From contig CALSLL010000003.1 in the NCBI GenBank assembly GCA_943787185.1, positions 301,399-365,398 of the forward strand: DNA of 64,000 nucleotides, in the 5' to 3' direction. The DNA is from UBA10349 sp003485905 (GTDB taxonomy: Bacteria > Pseudomonadota > Gammaproteobacteria > Arenicellales > Arenicellaceae). Shown piece by piece: positions 9,812 to 19,376 of the stretch (positions are counted from its first letter, which is position 1; each line of letters opens with the position of its first letter). The notes below the pieces were generated by a model. The model was given only the letters and a program-made list of their open reading frames with translations, ran no database searches and was not told where the DNA came from. The position numbers and the translations under genes are program-made.

Positions 9812-11002
9812 CTAAAACAATTTATTCGTCAGCGGACTACCAGGACGTAACCCTTCTTCCTGCATGGATCTAGAAATGCTCGACACTTGATCATGGATTG
9901 CATCTAGAGTTTTTCCAGTCATTGAATGACCTTTATGATCAACCATTTTGGCTTCCAACCAGGCTTGCAACTGATTTGCATCATTAAGCATCATGCCAAA
10001 CGTTTGCTCAGGGTCAGAGGTCGCAGGAACGTTCATGTAGAGTACGATGTCATGGATTGAACCCTCATCACCTTGCTGGTATATATTGCCTGAACTATCG
10101 GTCGGCGACACATGATATAGAACTTTACGTTCATCCTGCTCAGATTTCTGAGACTTAACATAGATCCCGTTTACATCCCGACTTAGTGATAGATCTTCCA
10201 TACAACTTGTGAAATCGCGCCAAGAAAATCCAGATTTTCTCTTAGACACTAAATTCAACACCGCCATCGCATCGAACTTTCGACCAATTGAATCGAGCAT
10301 GGCCGATTGTTGCAAAGCATCATCAAAGTCCATCGAAAATCGAAAACTTCGGTCAAACGCTTCGCCCATTGACAACATCATCTGAGAAAATCTGCTTAAT
10401 TCATTTTCAGATATTGGACCACGTCTGTCTGCCAGCTGAACAGATGCCCCTAAATCCAAAAACTGAGCGGTAGCATCTTGTTTTTCTAATTCAGTCCAGT
10501 TTCCACCATAGGCTTCCTTGCCATATATCTGCATAGGCTTATAAAGTTTGTCCTGATACTCGCGGTAAATCTTTAATACTTCGTCGCGCATTACTGGCTT
10601 CGACCCTGGCAGGCGAGCTACAAACTCAATCTGATAATCTAGCTCTGGCAAGCCTTCCGCATCGCCTTCCTCGAACACGCCACCACTCTCAGTTTCAGGT
10701 GGAATTGAAGCCGTTTTCTCAATCGAGCCAGTGGGGAAAATTGATGGTTCTTCCCGAAAATCAGAATGCTCGCGCTTAAATCCAGATAACTCAGGTTCAA
10801 CTGATGCCGCTTCTTTACCTGAACCAGTATTTTTCTGTTGCTGGGCATCAACCCTTGGCAACTTTGAATCAAAAGGCCTTTGTTCACGCTCTAATCCGTG
10901 TACAACTTTATCATCTATCTTCTGGCTAGAACGCGCAGTCAAAAACCATACTAATCCAAATATGCCCAATCCAGCCAAAAAATATGCAATTTGCAACCCC
11001 AT
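9812..11002 (-). CDS. zipA: Cell division protein ZipA
   Basis: ZipA tethers FtsZ to the inner membrane at midcell and is confined to Gammaproteobacteria. The 396-residue protein has one N-terminal transmembrane helix (residues 4-22, QIAYFLAGLGIFGLVWFL) with the short periplasmic N-terminus of the family. A long polar linker of about 180 residues rich in Glu, Pro and Ser follows. The C-terminal FtsZ-binding domain includes ILYHVSPTDSSGNIYQQG-like strands and the conserved end NQLQAWLEAKMVDHKGHSMT. It starts directly at the smc stop (the codons abut), so the two are probably translated together. The linker is longer than in E. coli. Confidence 0.92.
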   Translation of the reverse strand: MGLQIAYFLAGLGIFGLVWFLTARSSQKIDDKVVHGLEREQRPFDSKLPRVDAQQQKNTGSGKEAASVEPELSGFKREHSDFREEPSIFPTGSIEKTASIPPETESGGVFEEGDAEGLPELDYQIEFVARLPGSKPVMRDEVLKIYREYQDKLYKPMQIYGKEAYGGNWTELEKQDATAQFLDLGASVQLADRRGPISENELSRFSQMMLSMGEAFDRSFRFSMDFDDALQQSAMLDSIGRKFDAMAVLNLVSKRKSGFSWRDFTSCMEDLSLSRDVNGIYVKSQKSEQDERKVLYHVSPTDSSGNIYQQGDEGSIHDIVLYMNVPATSDPEQTFGMMLNDANQLQAWLEAKMVDHKGHSMTGKTLDAIHDQVSSISRSMQEEGLRPGSPLTNKLF

Positions 11003-14000
11003 TTACACTGCCGCCATCTTCACAGCTTGTTCAACATCTACAGACACCATTCGCGAAACCCCTGGTTCGTTCATCGTGACACCAACCAGTACGTTTGCAG
11101 CCTCCATAGTAATTTTATTGTGCGATATAAATAGTATTTGAGTCTTCTCAGACAGACTTTTAAGAATACCAGCATAACGTTCGACATTTGCATCATCGAG
11201 CGGCGCATCAACCTCATCTAACACGCAAAATGGTGCTGGATTCAATTCAAAAAAGCCAAATAGTAACGCCACCGCAGTCAAAGCTTTTTCACCTCCAGAT
11301 AATAAGTGAATTGTACTATTACGTTTGCCAGGCGGCCTCGCCATAACAGTGACGCCTGTCGTTAGCAAATCTACGCCTGTCATTTCAAGCGACGCTTTAC
11401 CTCCGCCAAATAGCCTTGGAAACATAATCTGAAAGCGTGAGTTCAGGTCATCAAATGTTTCTTTAAACAATGACCTGGTTTCTCTATCAATCTTCGCAAT
11501 CACACTTTCCAAAGTCTGTAGCGACTCAGTTAAGTCTACGCATTGGCTATCCAAATACTCCTTACGCTCTACACCTTCTTTGTATTCATCGATAGCGACC
11601 AAATTGACGGGGCCAATACGCTCAATACGAGCAAGCAATTTCGACAAAGTTGTTTCCAGTTCTGAATAATCAGGACGCACGTCCATAGCCTTTAACTCAA
11701 GCAACACCTCATCAACATATTCCGAACTTTCCACTATCGTCGTCAATCTAACTGATAGCTCTTGCTTAGCCAGTCGCGCTTGATCCAGGCGCTCACGAAC
11801 ACCATCGGTTAACTGTCCAAAACGCATTCGATCCTTATCGTGCTCGCGAATTTTATTTTCATAGCCGGTCACCTGGTCACGACATTGGGCCAATTCTTTT
11901 TCTGTCTCCAGTCGCTGTTCAATCAGCGACTCCAGCCGCTGTTTTTGACTGCTATCATCAGGTGCCTTCTGGTCCACTGATGAATTTAGAACCGCTGCGC
12001 GTTGCTCAAGCTCTACCAGTTGTTCGGTAAGCCGTTGCAAATTTTGTTGTAAAGAATTGCGATTGGCATCCAGCCCCTGATACTCGAGTTCTACCGATTG
12101 TTTGCGATCCCGCATCGAGTTCAATTCCCCGCGGGTAGTACTCAATACAGCAAACGCTTGTTCTTTTCGGCTGATCAGATCTTCCTTTTTCGTTTGCAGC
12201 TCGGATGTATGACTCTCCGCGATTTTGAGCTTACTCTGTGAATCTTTAAGTGAAATTTCTGCAGCGGAAATCTGATCTGAATTTCTCGTCATTTCAGCCG
12301 AAACACGTTCTAACTGCTCTCGAGCGTTTGATGATTTGGCCTGCGCCTCACCAAACCGATTATGTAATTCATTACTGACTTTACTGGCGGACTGGAATAA
12401 CTGCTCTAACTCGCTTCGACTTAGCTTGAGCTCGTTAATGCGCTCTTTTGTCTGCTCTAAAGCCAACGTTTCTTTGCTAAGACTCTGTGAGCGCGTTTCG
12501 ACATCTTGCTGCAAACTGGTTATTTCAGCGGAACGCGCTAATATGCTTTGATCTGCCCCGCTCCCCTTACGTACCAATAACCAATTACGCCCAAGCAGTG
12601 TTCCGTCTTTACTAATAATACATTCGCCCGCACTTAACTCATCGCGCCACTGCATAGCCTGAGCGAGACCTTCCGCTGCGTATACCCCAAACAACCAATC
12701 AGCGACATATTTCTGACCAGATTCAATATAATCCAGTAATTTCGGAAAATTCTTTTCAACGTCGCCAGGATTCTTTTCGCTCTTCGCCATCCCATCAACC
12801 AAGCAAACATCCAGGTCCTCTGGTACTTCATCTGCACTTAAGCCCAAATGGTCAACGGTTATTGCAGACAGGCGGTCGCCCAACAAAGAATCCAGTGCCA
12901 CCTCCCAACCCGGCCGTACCTTTAACTGGTTCGCAACAACACCGGTAGATTTTATTCCTAAGCCATCAAGGGTAAGCGACACTTGGCTATCATCTTCTTT
13001 AAGAGAAGAAGCCTGAATTTCTTGTAAAGACTGCAATCGAGCCCGCAGACTCTCTACATTTCTAGCGGCTTTATTATACTCTTCCTGACCCGATTCTTGT
13101 TGCGCTCGTAATTGTTCTAATGTCTGGTTAGCATTTTGCAAATTTGATTGCAGGTCTTCAAGCGATTTATCAGAAACCTCCATTTCATTTTGTAAATTCT
13201 CAAGCCCCGTATCAGCAACAACATGCTGATAACTTTCTTTTTCCGCTGCAAGTTTTACGCTCGACTCTTGCAGGCGCTCAATCTCTTGCGCCGTTCGCTT
13301 GATATTTTCTGACTCGACATCCCTTATACGCTCTGGTTGCTGAGCTTCACTGCCAAACAGATCCCATTGCAACTGCAATTCCTGGTAATTACTTTCGACG
13401 TCAGACAGCATGCTTTCAACGCCTTGATATTCAGCCCCTACAGCAACGCGATTCGGTTCTAATTCGGCTAAGCGTTCAACGATTTGTTTTAGTTGATCAG
13501 AATCCTCCTTCTGTAAAGAAAGTAATCGTTGCTTCGAATTCGCAAGCCGGGTTAGTTCATCTTGATCCGAGGCTTGTTTATCCCTCGCATGCTTTATAGA
13601 TTGTTCAATAGAAGCGATTTCTGCCCCAGACTCATAATACCTTGCCTGAATCGCGTTCAACTTCTCACCCGCATCACTACTTTCGGTGCGCAATCCTTCG
13701 ATACCGCTTTCGACTCGCCGTTGCTCAGCGAGATTGCCGTCTAGCTCGGTTTGCAAACGAGCTATTTCGACATCCCTGAGCTCTTCTTTATCGGTCAACT
13801 CCAATGCGCGCAATGCTGCCAATTTAGACTTTAGTGATCGCTCTTCAGCCCGAAATTCCTTATAGCGTTCCGCATCGTTTGATTGACGCTTCAATCTGCG
13901 AAGTTGTGTTTTTAACTCCGACATTATGTCTTCGACACGCTCCAAGTTAGCGCGTGTATGGGCTATTCGGTTACCTGTTTCACGCCTTCGCTCCCGATAT

Positions 14001-14515
14001 TTTGAGATCCCAGCGGCCTCTTCAATTAGTGTACGTAACTCTTCTGGCTTCGATTCCACAATGCGCCCGACCATGCCTTGCTCAATAATTGAGTAAGATC
14101 TCGGACCCAAGCCAGTACCGAGAAAGATATCTTGAATATCCCGCCGTCGGCAACGAGTCTTATTAATAAAATAGCTCGAACCACCGTCCCGCACCAACTC
14201 ACGTCTAATCTCTATGTCCTTATATTTACCCCAAGCACCTGGAGCTTTTCCGTCGCTATTGTCAAAAAGTAATGCAACGCTGGCCTTACCCACCGGTTTC
14301 CGAGCCGATGAGCCATTAAATATGACGTCATCCATGCTTTCGCCTCGTAAGGTTTTCGCCGAAGACTCCCCCATCACCCAACGAATAGCATCGATAACGT
14401 TCGATTTACCACAACCGTTGGGACCAACTATTCCGACAAGATCAGCCGGCACCTTTGCAGTAATCGGATCTACGAAAGATTTAAAACCAGCCAGTTTTAT
14501 ATGTTTTAAACGCAT
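11003..14515 (-). CDS. smc: Chromosome segregation protein SMC
   Basis: SMC forms the condensin-like ATPase ring that compacts and individualises the nucleoid. It is a 1170-residue protein with all family parts: the Walker A loop VGPNGCGKSNVIDAIRWVMGE at the N-terminus, two long coiled coils, and a hinge domain at about residues 515-660 (LKVRPGWEVALDSLLGDRLS). The ABC signature HLLSGGEKALTAVALLF and the Walker B FCVLDEVDAPLDD lie in the C-terminal head. The presence of SMC rather than MukB excludes enterobacteria, Vibrio and Pasteurellaceae. It starts the smc-zipA-ligA operon and is divergent from queF across about 220 bases that must hold both promoters. Confidence 0.96.
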   Translation of the reverse strand: MRLKHIKLAGFKSFVDPITAKVPADLVGIVGPNGCGKSNVIDAIRWVMGESSAKTLRGESMDDVIFNGSSARKPVGKASVALLFDNSDGKAPGAWGKYKDIEIRRELVRDGGSSYFINKTRCRRRDIQDIFLGTGLGPRSYSIIEQGMVGRIVESKPEELRTLIEEAAGISKYRERRRETGNRIAHTRANLERVEDIMSELKTQLRRLKRQSNDAERYKEFRAEERSLKSKLAALRALELTDKEELRDVEIARLQTELDGNLAEQRRVESGIEGLRTESSDAGEKLNAIQARYYESGAEIASIEQSIKHARDKQASDQDELTRLANSKQRLLSLQKEDSDQLKQIVERLAELEPNRVAVGAEYQGVESMLSDVESNYQELQLQWDLFGSEAQQPERIRDVESENIKRTAQEIERLQESSVKLAAEKESYQHVVADTGLENLQNEMEVSDKSLEDLQSNLQNANQTLEQLRAQQESGQEEYNKAARNVESLRARLQSLQEIQASSLKEDDSQVSLTLDGLGIKSTGVVANQLKVRPGWEVALDSLLGDRLSAITVDHLGLSADEVPEDLDVCLVDGMAKSEKNPGDVEKNFPKLLDYIESGQKYVADWLFGVYAAEGLAQAMQWRDELSAGECIISKDGTLLGRNWLLVRKGSGADQSILARSAEITSLQQDVETRSQSLSKETLALEQTKERINELKLSRSELEQLFQSASKVSNELHNRFGEAQAKSSNAREQLERVSAEMTRNSDQISAAEISLKDSQSKLKIAESHTSELQTKKEDLISRKEQAFAVLSTTRGELNSMRDRKQSVELEYQGLDANRNSLQQNLQRLTEQLVELEQRAAVLNSSVDQKAPDDSSQKQRLESLIEQRLETEKELAQCRDQVTGYENKIREHDKDRMRFGQLTDGVRERLDQARLAKQELSVRLTTIVESSEYVDEVLLELKAMDVRPDYSELETTLSKLLARIERIGPVNLVAIDEYKEGVERKEYLDSQCVDLTESLQTLESVIAKIDRETRSLFKETFDDLNSRFQIMFPRLFGGGKASLEMTGVDLLTTGVTVMARPPGKRNSTIHLLSGGEKALTAVALLFGFFELNPAPFCVLDEVDAPLDDANVERYAGILKSLSEKTQILFISHNKITMEAANVLVGVTMNEPGVSRMVSVDVEQAVKMAAV

Positions 14516-14737
14516 TTCCGAGGAAAACTACAGTTCTAAATCGATTAAAATACAGTTACTCAAGACCAGCACCAAACGCATTTTCAGGGACTGCAATTCA
14601 GTTGAGGTGAGTATCTGTATCAAGGGTAATATTTTGACTCTGTTGTAGACCGTAGATTAAGGTAAAATCCGACGCCTGAAAACAGCCTGAGCCTGAAATT
14701 TTCCTTAAATAGGCATAATAAGTAAGATAAATTTGAA

Positions 14738-15127
14738 ATGACGAGCAAAGCAAGCAAGCAGTTGGAGAACTTCCCAAATCCTAACCCGGATCGGGATTAC
14801 ACCATCCACATGGAAATACCGGAATTTACCTGCCTGTGCCCTAAAACAGGTCAGCCAGATTTTGCCACGTTTTATCTAGACTATGTACCGAACTTTAAAT
14901 GTGTGGAACTAAAATCATTAAAACTATACATGTGGTCTTATCGGCAAGAAGGGGCATTTCACGAGGCAGTCACCAATACTATACTTGATGATTTAGTTGC
15001 GATAACTCAGCCCCGGTTTATGCGGTTACTTGGGGACTTCTATATTCGCGGTGGTATAACAACAAAGGTTACCGCAGAATTTCGTGCCCCAAATTGGCAA
15101 CCTTTATCTAAAATTGATCTCCCATAA
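14738..15127 (+). CDS. queF: 7-cyano-7-deazaguanine reductase QueF (short, unimodular type)
   Basis: QueF reduces preQ0 to preQ1 with NADPH in the queuosine pathway for tRNA wobble modification. At 129 residues this is the short YkvM-like form, one T-fold domain. The catalytic nucleophile Cys34 and acid Asp41 lie in CLCPKTGQPDFATFY. The E-S/LK-L-KLY motif (VELKSLKLYMWSYR) and the QueF signature around GAFHEAVTN are clear. It is transcribed divergently from smc. It ends about 55 bases before the lipid operon; no obvious terminator separates them, so readthrough is possible. Confidence 0.94.
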   Translation: MTSKASKQLENFPNPNPDRDYTIHMEIPEFTCLCPKTGQPDFATFYLDYVPNFKCVELKSLKLYMWSYRQEGAFHEAVTNTILDDLVAITQPRFMRLLGDFYIRGGITTKVTAEFRAPNWQPLSKIDLP

Positions 15128-15181
15128 TACGCCAAAGCGCCCGACATTGATTAACTATCAAAACGTAGGCATCTACAATCG

Positions 15182-15954
15182 GTGCTGCAGGTAAAACATT
15201 TGGAATCACAAACTTTAAAAGAACAGTTTGATCGAAATGGTTTTATAGTCATGAATGCCTTTGGCTTAGCTCAGCTTAAAGATATTCAAACTGCGGCAAA
15301 GCGGGAACTATCAGAACAGCTAAAACCCTTTGAATTAGAAGCCGATGTTCAATACCCGGGTGCCCCTAAAATGCGTCGGTTAGCGGAGGATCTACTCCGC
15401 GACGACTTCTGCGAGCATTCTCTAGGAATAAAATATTTGCCCAATGGGCGTCAAACCCAGCCGTCGCTGATACTTTGAAAGACCTTTTAACGTGCACGCA
15501 GCTTTGGCTGAATCCCAATCACCACAATTGCTTGATGACCAAACTTCCAGACTTCAGCAGCGACACGCTATGGCATCGTGATACCCGCTACTGGTCATTT
15601 AATACTCCCAACTTAATAAATACGTGGCTCGCTCTGGGGAATGAACGCGCAGAAAACGGCGCGTTAATGGTAATCCCGGGATCTCATAAAATCACGCTCG
15701 AGCCCGATCAATTGGATAAAGGCCAGTTCCTGAACCCCTACCACCCCAAAAACCTTGCTTTACTAGCGAGAGCCGAGCCAGTTGAGTTAGAGGCTGGTGA
15801 TATGCTTGTGTTCAGCGCTAATTTATTCCATGCTGGTTCGAGAAACCTGACCAACAAAGCTAAACTATCTCTTGTCTTCACCTACCACGGGGAAGACACC
15901 AAGCCAATCGCCCAATCCCGCTCTGCGGCCCTACCGGAAATCATAATTTCGTGA
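15182..15954 (+). pseudogene. Phytanoyl-CoA dioxygenase-family Fe(II)/2-oxoglutarate oxygenase, one frameshift
   Basis: The gene reads in two frames: residues from a GTG at 15182 (RNGFIVMNAFGLAQLKDIQ) and, one base out of phase, a C-terminal part. The second frame is open upstream of its nominal TTG at 15475 and gives KIFAQWASNPAVADTLKDLL in continuity with it. The join therefore lies around 15380-15430 and corresponds to one missing base. The iron ligands are intact: WHRDTRYWSF gives the HxD pair, and FHAGSRNLT gives the distal His and the 2-oxoglutarate Arg. The combined length of about 257 residues fits the PhyH family, which hydroxylates lipids or small metabolites. It overlaps the next gene by four bases (GTGA). 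It may be a sequencing slip or a recent pseudogene. Confidence 0.78.
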
Positions 15955-16628
15955 ACAAACCTAATATCGCAGGTAGGAACATACCTGACCACCTTAAGCC
16001 TAATCCGGGCGCACCGGTTATGTTTAGTAATGGCCTTCTGGAGCGGCTTAGCAAAATTAGCCCTATAACGGTGCTGGGGATTTATATCCCTCTTTCTGGT
16101 TATGCATTATGGCTTGCCAGCGCGGTAAACGAACCGGCAGAAATTATAGGCCTAGCAACTATTGGGTTCTTATTCTGGACTCTGTTCGAGTACCTATTCC
16201 ATCGAAGCGTATTTCATTTTTGGCCAAATGGTAAATTTCAAAGCTGGCTACAATTCACTATTCATGGTGTGCATCATCAGTACCCGCACGATAAGGATCG
16301 CTTGGTTATGCCGGTAACCGTTAGCTTGTTAATAGCCGGGTTACTTTTTTGGTTATTCTACGCCACCCTCGGACAACCGGCCTACGCATTTACCGCAGGT
16401 TTTATGCTTGGTTATCTGTTTTACGACATGATGCATTACAGTATTCACAACTTTGATATTCCCAAAAATCAACTAGGACAGCTCATATGGCGCCACCATC
16501 TCGCACATCATTTTCTTGATACAGGTAATGGCTATGGCGTATCGACACCAGTATGGGACTATGTTTTTGGGACAACCATTCTTAATCGAAATAGAGCTAA
16601 CTCGAGCGAGCCCGAAAACCTGGAATGA
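15951..16628 (+). CDS. Fatty acid hydroxylase-superfamily membrane protein (FA2H/Scs7-like)
   Basis: This 225-residue polytopic protein has the histidine clusters of the membrane di-iron fatty-acid hydroxylases: EYLFHRSVFHF, HGVHHQYPHDKDRLVMP, HYSIHNF and RHHLAHHFLDTGNGYGVSTPVWDYVFGT. The KDxxRLVxP context is typical of the FA2H/Scs7 branch, which 2-hydroxylates sphingolipid N-acyl chains; other branches act on sterols or carotenoids. Four transmembrane helices are apparent. It starts with GTG, overlapping the dioxygenase stop by four bases, and its own stop overlaps the next ATG. The substrate in this organism is unknown; a hydroxylated acyl chain of a membrane lipid is the natural guess. 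Confidence 0.85.
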   Translation: MNKPNIAGRNIPDHLKPNPGAPVMFSNGLLERLSKISPITVLGIYIPLSGYALWLASAVNEPAEIIGLATIGFLFWTLFEYLFHRSVFHFWPNGKFQSWLQFTIHGVHHQYPHDKDRLVMPVTVSLLIAGLLFWLFYATLGQPAYAFTAGFMLGYLFYDMMHYSIHNFDIPKNQLGQLIWRHHLAHHFLDTGNGYGVSTPVWDYVFGTTILNRNRANSSEPENLE

Positions 16629-17329
16629 AAAAAGTTGAAAACAGCCCGTTCGATCCGTTTGTTAAATGGTTCTTCCCAAAGCTTTTGCCGTACTTACCCG
16701 AGTGGTTAAACGCAAACAGGATTACTGTCATTGGCTTTGCGGGCTCGATTGCAGCAGCAATTTGCCTATTTTTAAGTAAAGATCGTGAATGGCTTTGCCT
16801 ACTTGGTGCTTTCGGAATTTGGCTACATTGGTTTGCGGATACGCTCGACGGAGTTGTTGCCCGCGCCGGTAAGCCCTCAATACTCGGTTATTATTTAGAT
16901 CACTTTAGTGATGCCGTCAGTGTGGCCATCATTTCTATCGGTATATTTTTAACCCCAGGCTCCCATTTATTGATAGGTCTATGCGCCGCCTGCATTTATC
17001 TGCTTTTATTTATACATGGCCTTATTAAAGCTGAGCTCACCGGCACAATGGAGCTCCCCTATTTCGGTCCGACTGAAATTCATTTTTCAATCATTACTAT
17101 ATTGTTGATTCAATATAAGGTTCGTTTTGGAGAAGCAATTATGCAAACTTCACCCATCTCAGGTACCGATGGATGGTTGGCTCAAAACTTTGGATTAAAC
17201 GGTGGTTTAACCTTGATCGATCATCTAGGCTTGCTCATAACCGTAGTTATGTTTTTTATGCTGCTGATCGAATCCTATATTTTCATAAAGCAATTAAGCA
17301 GTCAGGATGATATACCACCAGATGCTTGA
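16625..17329 (+). CDS. CDP-alcohol phosphatidyltransferase family protein
   Basis: The 234-residue membrane protein has about six hydrophobic segments and the CDP-alcohol phosphotransferase signature: DTLDG, then AR, a spacer, GYYLD and HFSD (residues about 74-98). The aspartates that bind the metal and CDP are all present. The spacer between AR and G is seven residues rather than the usual eight. The N-terminus (LPEWLNANRITVIGF) resembles the choline/ethanolamine-phosphotransferase branch rather than PgsA or PssA. It overlaps the hydroxylase by four bases (ATGA), so the dioxygenase, hydroxylase and transferase are one operon, probably making a modified phospho- or sphingolipid. The acceptor cannot be told. 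Confidence 0.85.
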   Translation: MKKVENSPFDPFVKWFFPKLLPYLPEWLNANRITVIGFAGSIAAAICLFLSKDREWLCLLGAFGIWLHWFADTLDGVVARAGKPSILGYYLDHFSDAVSVAIISIGIFLTPGSHLLIGLCAACIYLLLFIHGLIKAELTGTMELPYFGPTEIHFSIITILLIQYKVRFGEAIMQTSPISGTDGWLAQNFGLNGGLTLIDHLGLLITVVMFFMLLIESYIFIKQLSSQDDIPPDA

Positions 17330-17477
17330 GATGTAAGGATCTGAGGCCGGCAGAAAGCAATCTATATCCATTGCACTCATCATTTATTGATATTTCAAAT
17401 AAACTGAAAATTGACCTCCTAACACCAATTTGTAAGACTGCCGTATGATGTTGCTTACACACGCAAACTAAATTCCC

Positions 17478-18092
17478 GTGACCGATAATAATATTACCAA
17501 CGAATTCCTAAACTATCGTCGCGCTATTTCTGCGCTTTTGGGAAAACTTAAATCGGTATCTCCGCACGATATTGAAGATATCCTACAAGAAACTTATATT
17601 CGAACCTATCAGTCCGCCCTTAAGCATGAAATTCACTTTCCAAAAGCTTTTATGGTTAAAACTGCTATAAGGCTAGCAAACCACAATCACGCCAAACAGA
17701 ATAGAACAGAATATACTGACCATATAGAGGATTTTTCTGTTTCAGAGCTCTATCAATACGATACACAAAAATCTAGCGGTGACCCAGAAAGAGACTACAT
17801 AAAGCTCAAAGAGTTTGAACTAATGTGCCAAGCACTTAATACACTCCCTGTTAAGTGCCGGAGAGTTCTAATCCTTAAAAAGATTTATGGCTTTAGTCAA
17901 AAAGAGATCTCTACAAAACTAAAAATTAGCCAAAGCACCCTAGAAAAACATGTCGCCAAAGGCGTTCTGTTATGCGCGCGTTTTATCGAAAACCACAAAC
18001 GCGAAAATCAAGACTCTGTGCTTGGTATTTCTGGTCTTAGTAGATCTAAAAAGTTAAATCCTCGTAAAGAACGTAAAGCTCGCAAAAGCTGA
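17478..18092 (+). CDS. FecI-type extracytoplasmic-function sigma factor
   Basis: ECF sigma factor of 204 residues with a region 2 (ISALLGKLKSVSPHDIEDILQETYIRTYQ) and a region 4 helix-turn-helix (VLILKKIYGFSQKEISTKLKISQSTLEKHVAKG). The DIEDILQETYIR segment and the ISQSTLEKHVAKG recognition helix are those of the FecI branch. It starts with GTG and has a short basic tail (KKLNPRKERKARKS). The FecR-like anti-sigma gene and a TonB receptor with a signalling domain follow on the same strand, so it should direct RNA polymerase to the receptor promoter when ligand binds. The usual FecI trigger is an iron chelate, but other ligands are known. Confidence 0.92.
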   Translation: MTDNNITNEFLNYRRAISALLGKLKSVSPHDIEDILQETYIRTYQSALKHEIHFPKAFMVKTAIRLANHNHAKQNRTEYTDHIEDFSVSELYQYDTQKSSGDPERDYIKLKEFELMCQALNTLPVKCRRVLILKKIYGFSQKEISTKLKISQSTLEKHVAKGVLLCARFIENHKRENQDSVLGISGLSRSKKLNPRKERKARKS

Positions 18093-18149
18093 ACAAAAGA
18101 CCAGCAACAAATAACAAATATAGCCAGATACCAATTTTAAAAACATAGA

Positions 18150-19277
18150 ATGAAACCGATACCTTTTCCAAACATTGTAGCCATAGAAGAAGCCGCTTCC
18201 AAATGGGTTGCTGCAATGGATCGTGGTTTAAATAGTGATGAAAAGGAAGCATTGGAAAACTGGCTAGAACAATCACCTATTCACGCAGAATACATGGTTA
18301 AACTGGCAGCAGTTTGGGATTTAATGGACGTGCTAGCGCCTATTTCACACTTATTACCATTGGACACCCCCCTTGACGAAGTCGAAAAAGAATTAGTACG
18401 TAAAGCTGCGCGACAAATTGATACCCGCGATACAAGCGATCGATGGCGGGATGTGAGATACGCGGCAGCAGCATGCTTATTTGCAGCCACTATTGCCACC
18501 ACTTGGTTGGTTACCTCTGCTGTTCAATCACCAGAGACTGTTGATCTGGTTTACAGTGATCCATCGCTATCTTCGTTCAGCGCGACTTATGCCACCGACG
18601 TTGGCAAATACTCCGAAATAACACTGCCTGACGGTAGTGAACTCAAATTGAACACCAACTCCAAACTGGTAGTTGAATATACAGCCTCCGAAAGACGAAT
18701 TAATTTGCAGTCGGGTGAAGCATTTTTCAAGGTCGCTAAAAACCCAAACCAACCATTTCGTGTACTGGCCGGAAATACCGCTGTCACAGCCATAGGAACA
18801 GCTTTTAATGTGGAAATTGCTACAGAATCAAATATTCAGGTTCTTGTAACTGAAGGAAAGGTTGTTATTGATCCAATTAACACTAGCGAGCTAGCTAACG
18901 TTACAAACTTTTACAAATTAGAACCCGACTTGGATAACGGTCAAGTCTATCTAGAATCGTGGCAGCAGCTCACTATTGATGAACAAGGAAACACTAGCCC
19001 AATAGCGCTTCTCAGCGAAGAGCAACAAGACGCCCCTCTAGCTTGGCAAGATGGTATGCTGTTGTTCGAGGGTGAACCGCTTTCAGAGGCAATCAGTGAA
19101 ATCAATCGATACACATCGAAAACTTTTCATATTACTGATCAGTCTATAGCGGATATTCTCGTTGGGGGCTATTTCAAAGCGAATGATACTGAACAGTTAC
19201 TAGTGATGTTAGACCGTAACTTTGGCATCGCAGCTAAACACAATGGCGATCGTATCGCTCTATTTCGCAGGCAATAG
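18150..19277 (+). CDS. FecR-family transmembrane sigma-factor regulator
   Basis: FecR proteins sit in the inner membrane, hold the FecI sigma factor on the cytoplasmic side and receive the signal from the receptor's N-terminal domain in the periplasm. This 375-residue protein has the cytoplasmic DUF4880 domain (EEAASKWVAAMDRGLNSDEKEALENWL). One transmembrane helix lies near residues 105-125 (AAACLFAATIATTWLVTSAV). The periplasmic FecR domain (ITLPDGSELKLNTNSKLVVEY... GEAFFKVAKNPNQPFRVLAG) follows, then a C-terminal DUF4974/STN-like domain (LLFEGEPLSEAISEINRYT). It lies between the sigma factor and the receptor, the standard order. Confidence 0.92.
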   Translation: MKPIPFPNIVAIEEAASKWVAAMDRGLNSDEKEALENWLEQSPIHAEYMVKLAAVWDLMDVLAPISHLLPLDTPLDEVEKELVRKAARQIDTRDTSDRWRDVRYAAAACLFAATIATTWLVTSAVQSPETVDLVYSDPSLSSFSATYATDVGKYSEITLPDGSELKLNTNSKLVVEYTASERRINLQSGEAFFKVAKNPNQPFRVLAGNTAVTAIGTAFNVEIATESNIQVLVTEGKVVIDPINTSELANVTNFYKLEPDLDNGQVYLESWQQLTIDEQGNTSPIALLSEEQQDAPLAWQDGMLLFEGEPLSEAISEINRYTSKTFHITDQSIADILVGGYFKANDTEQLLVMLDRNFGIAAKHNGDRIALFRRQ

Positions 19278-19376
19278 AATTAGCTTAATACCGGTCTAAA
19301 ACTATAGGTAAAGTTTTTTTGCGTATTAATAGGGGATTTCTGCGTTTCATTACTCTATCTAATGTGAGTTGGCAAA

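Noticed and set aside
14634..14663. TTGACT...TAAGGT as a queF promoter
   Set aside because: The -10 box matches poorly and spacing is 18; too weak to annotate.
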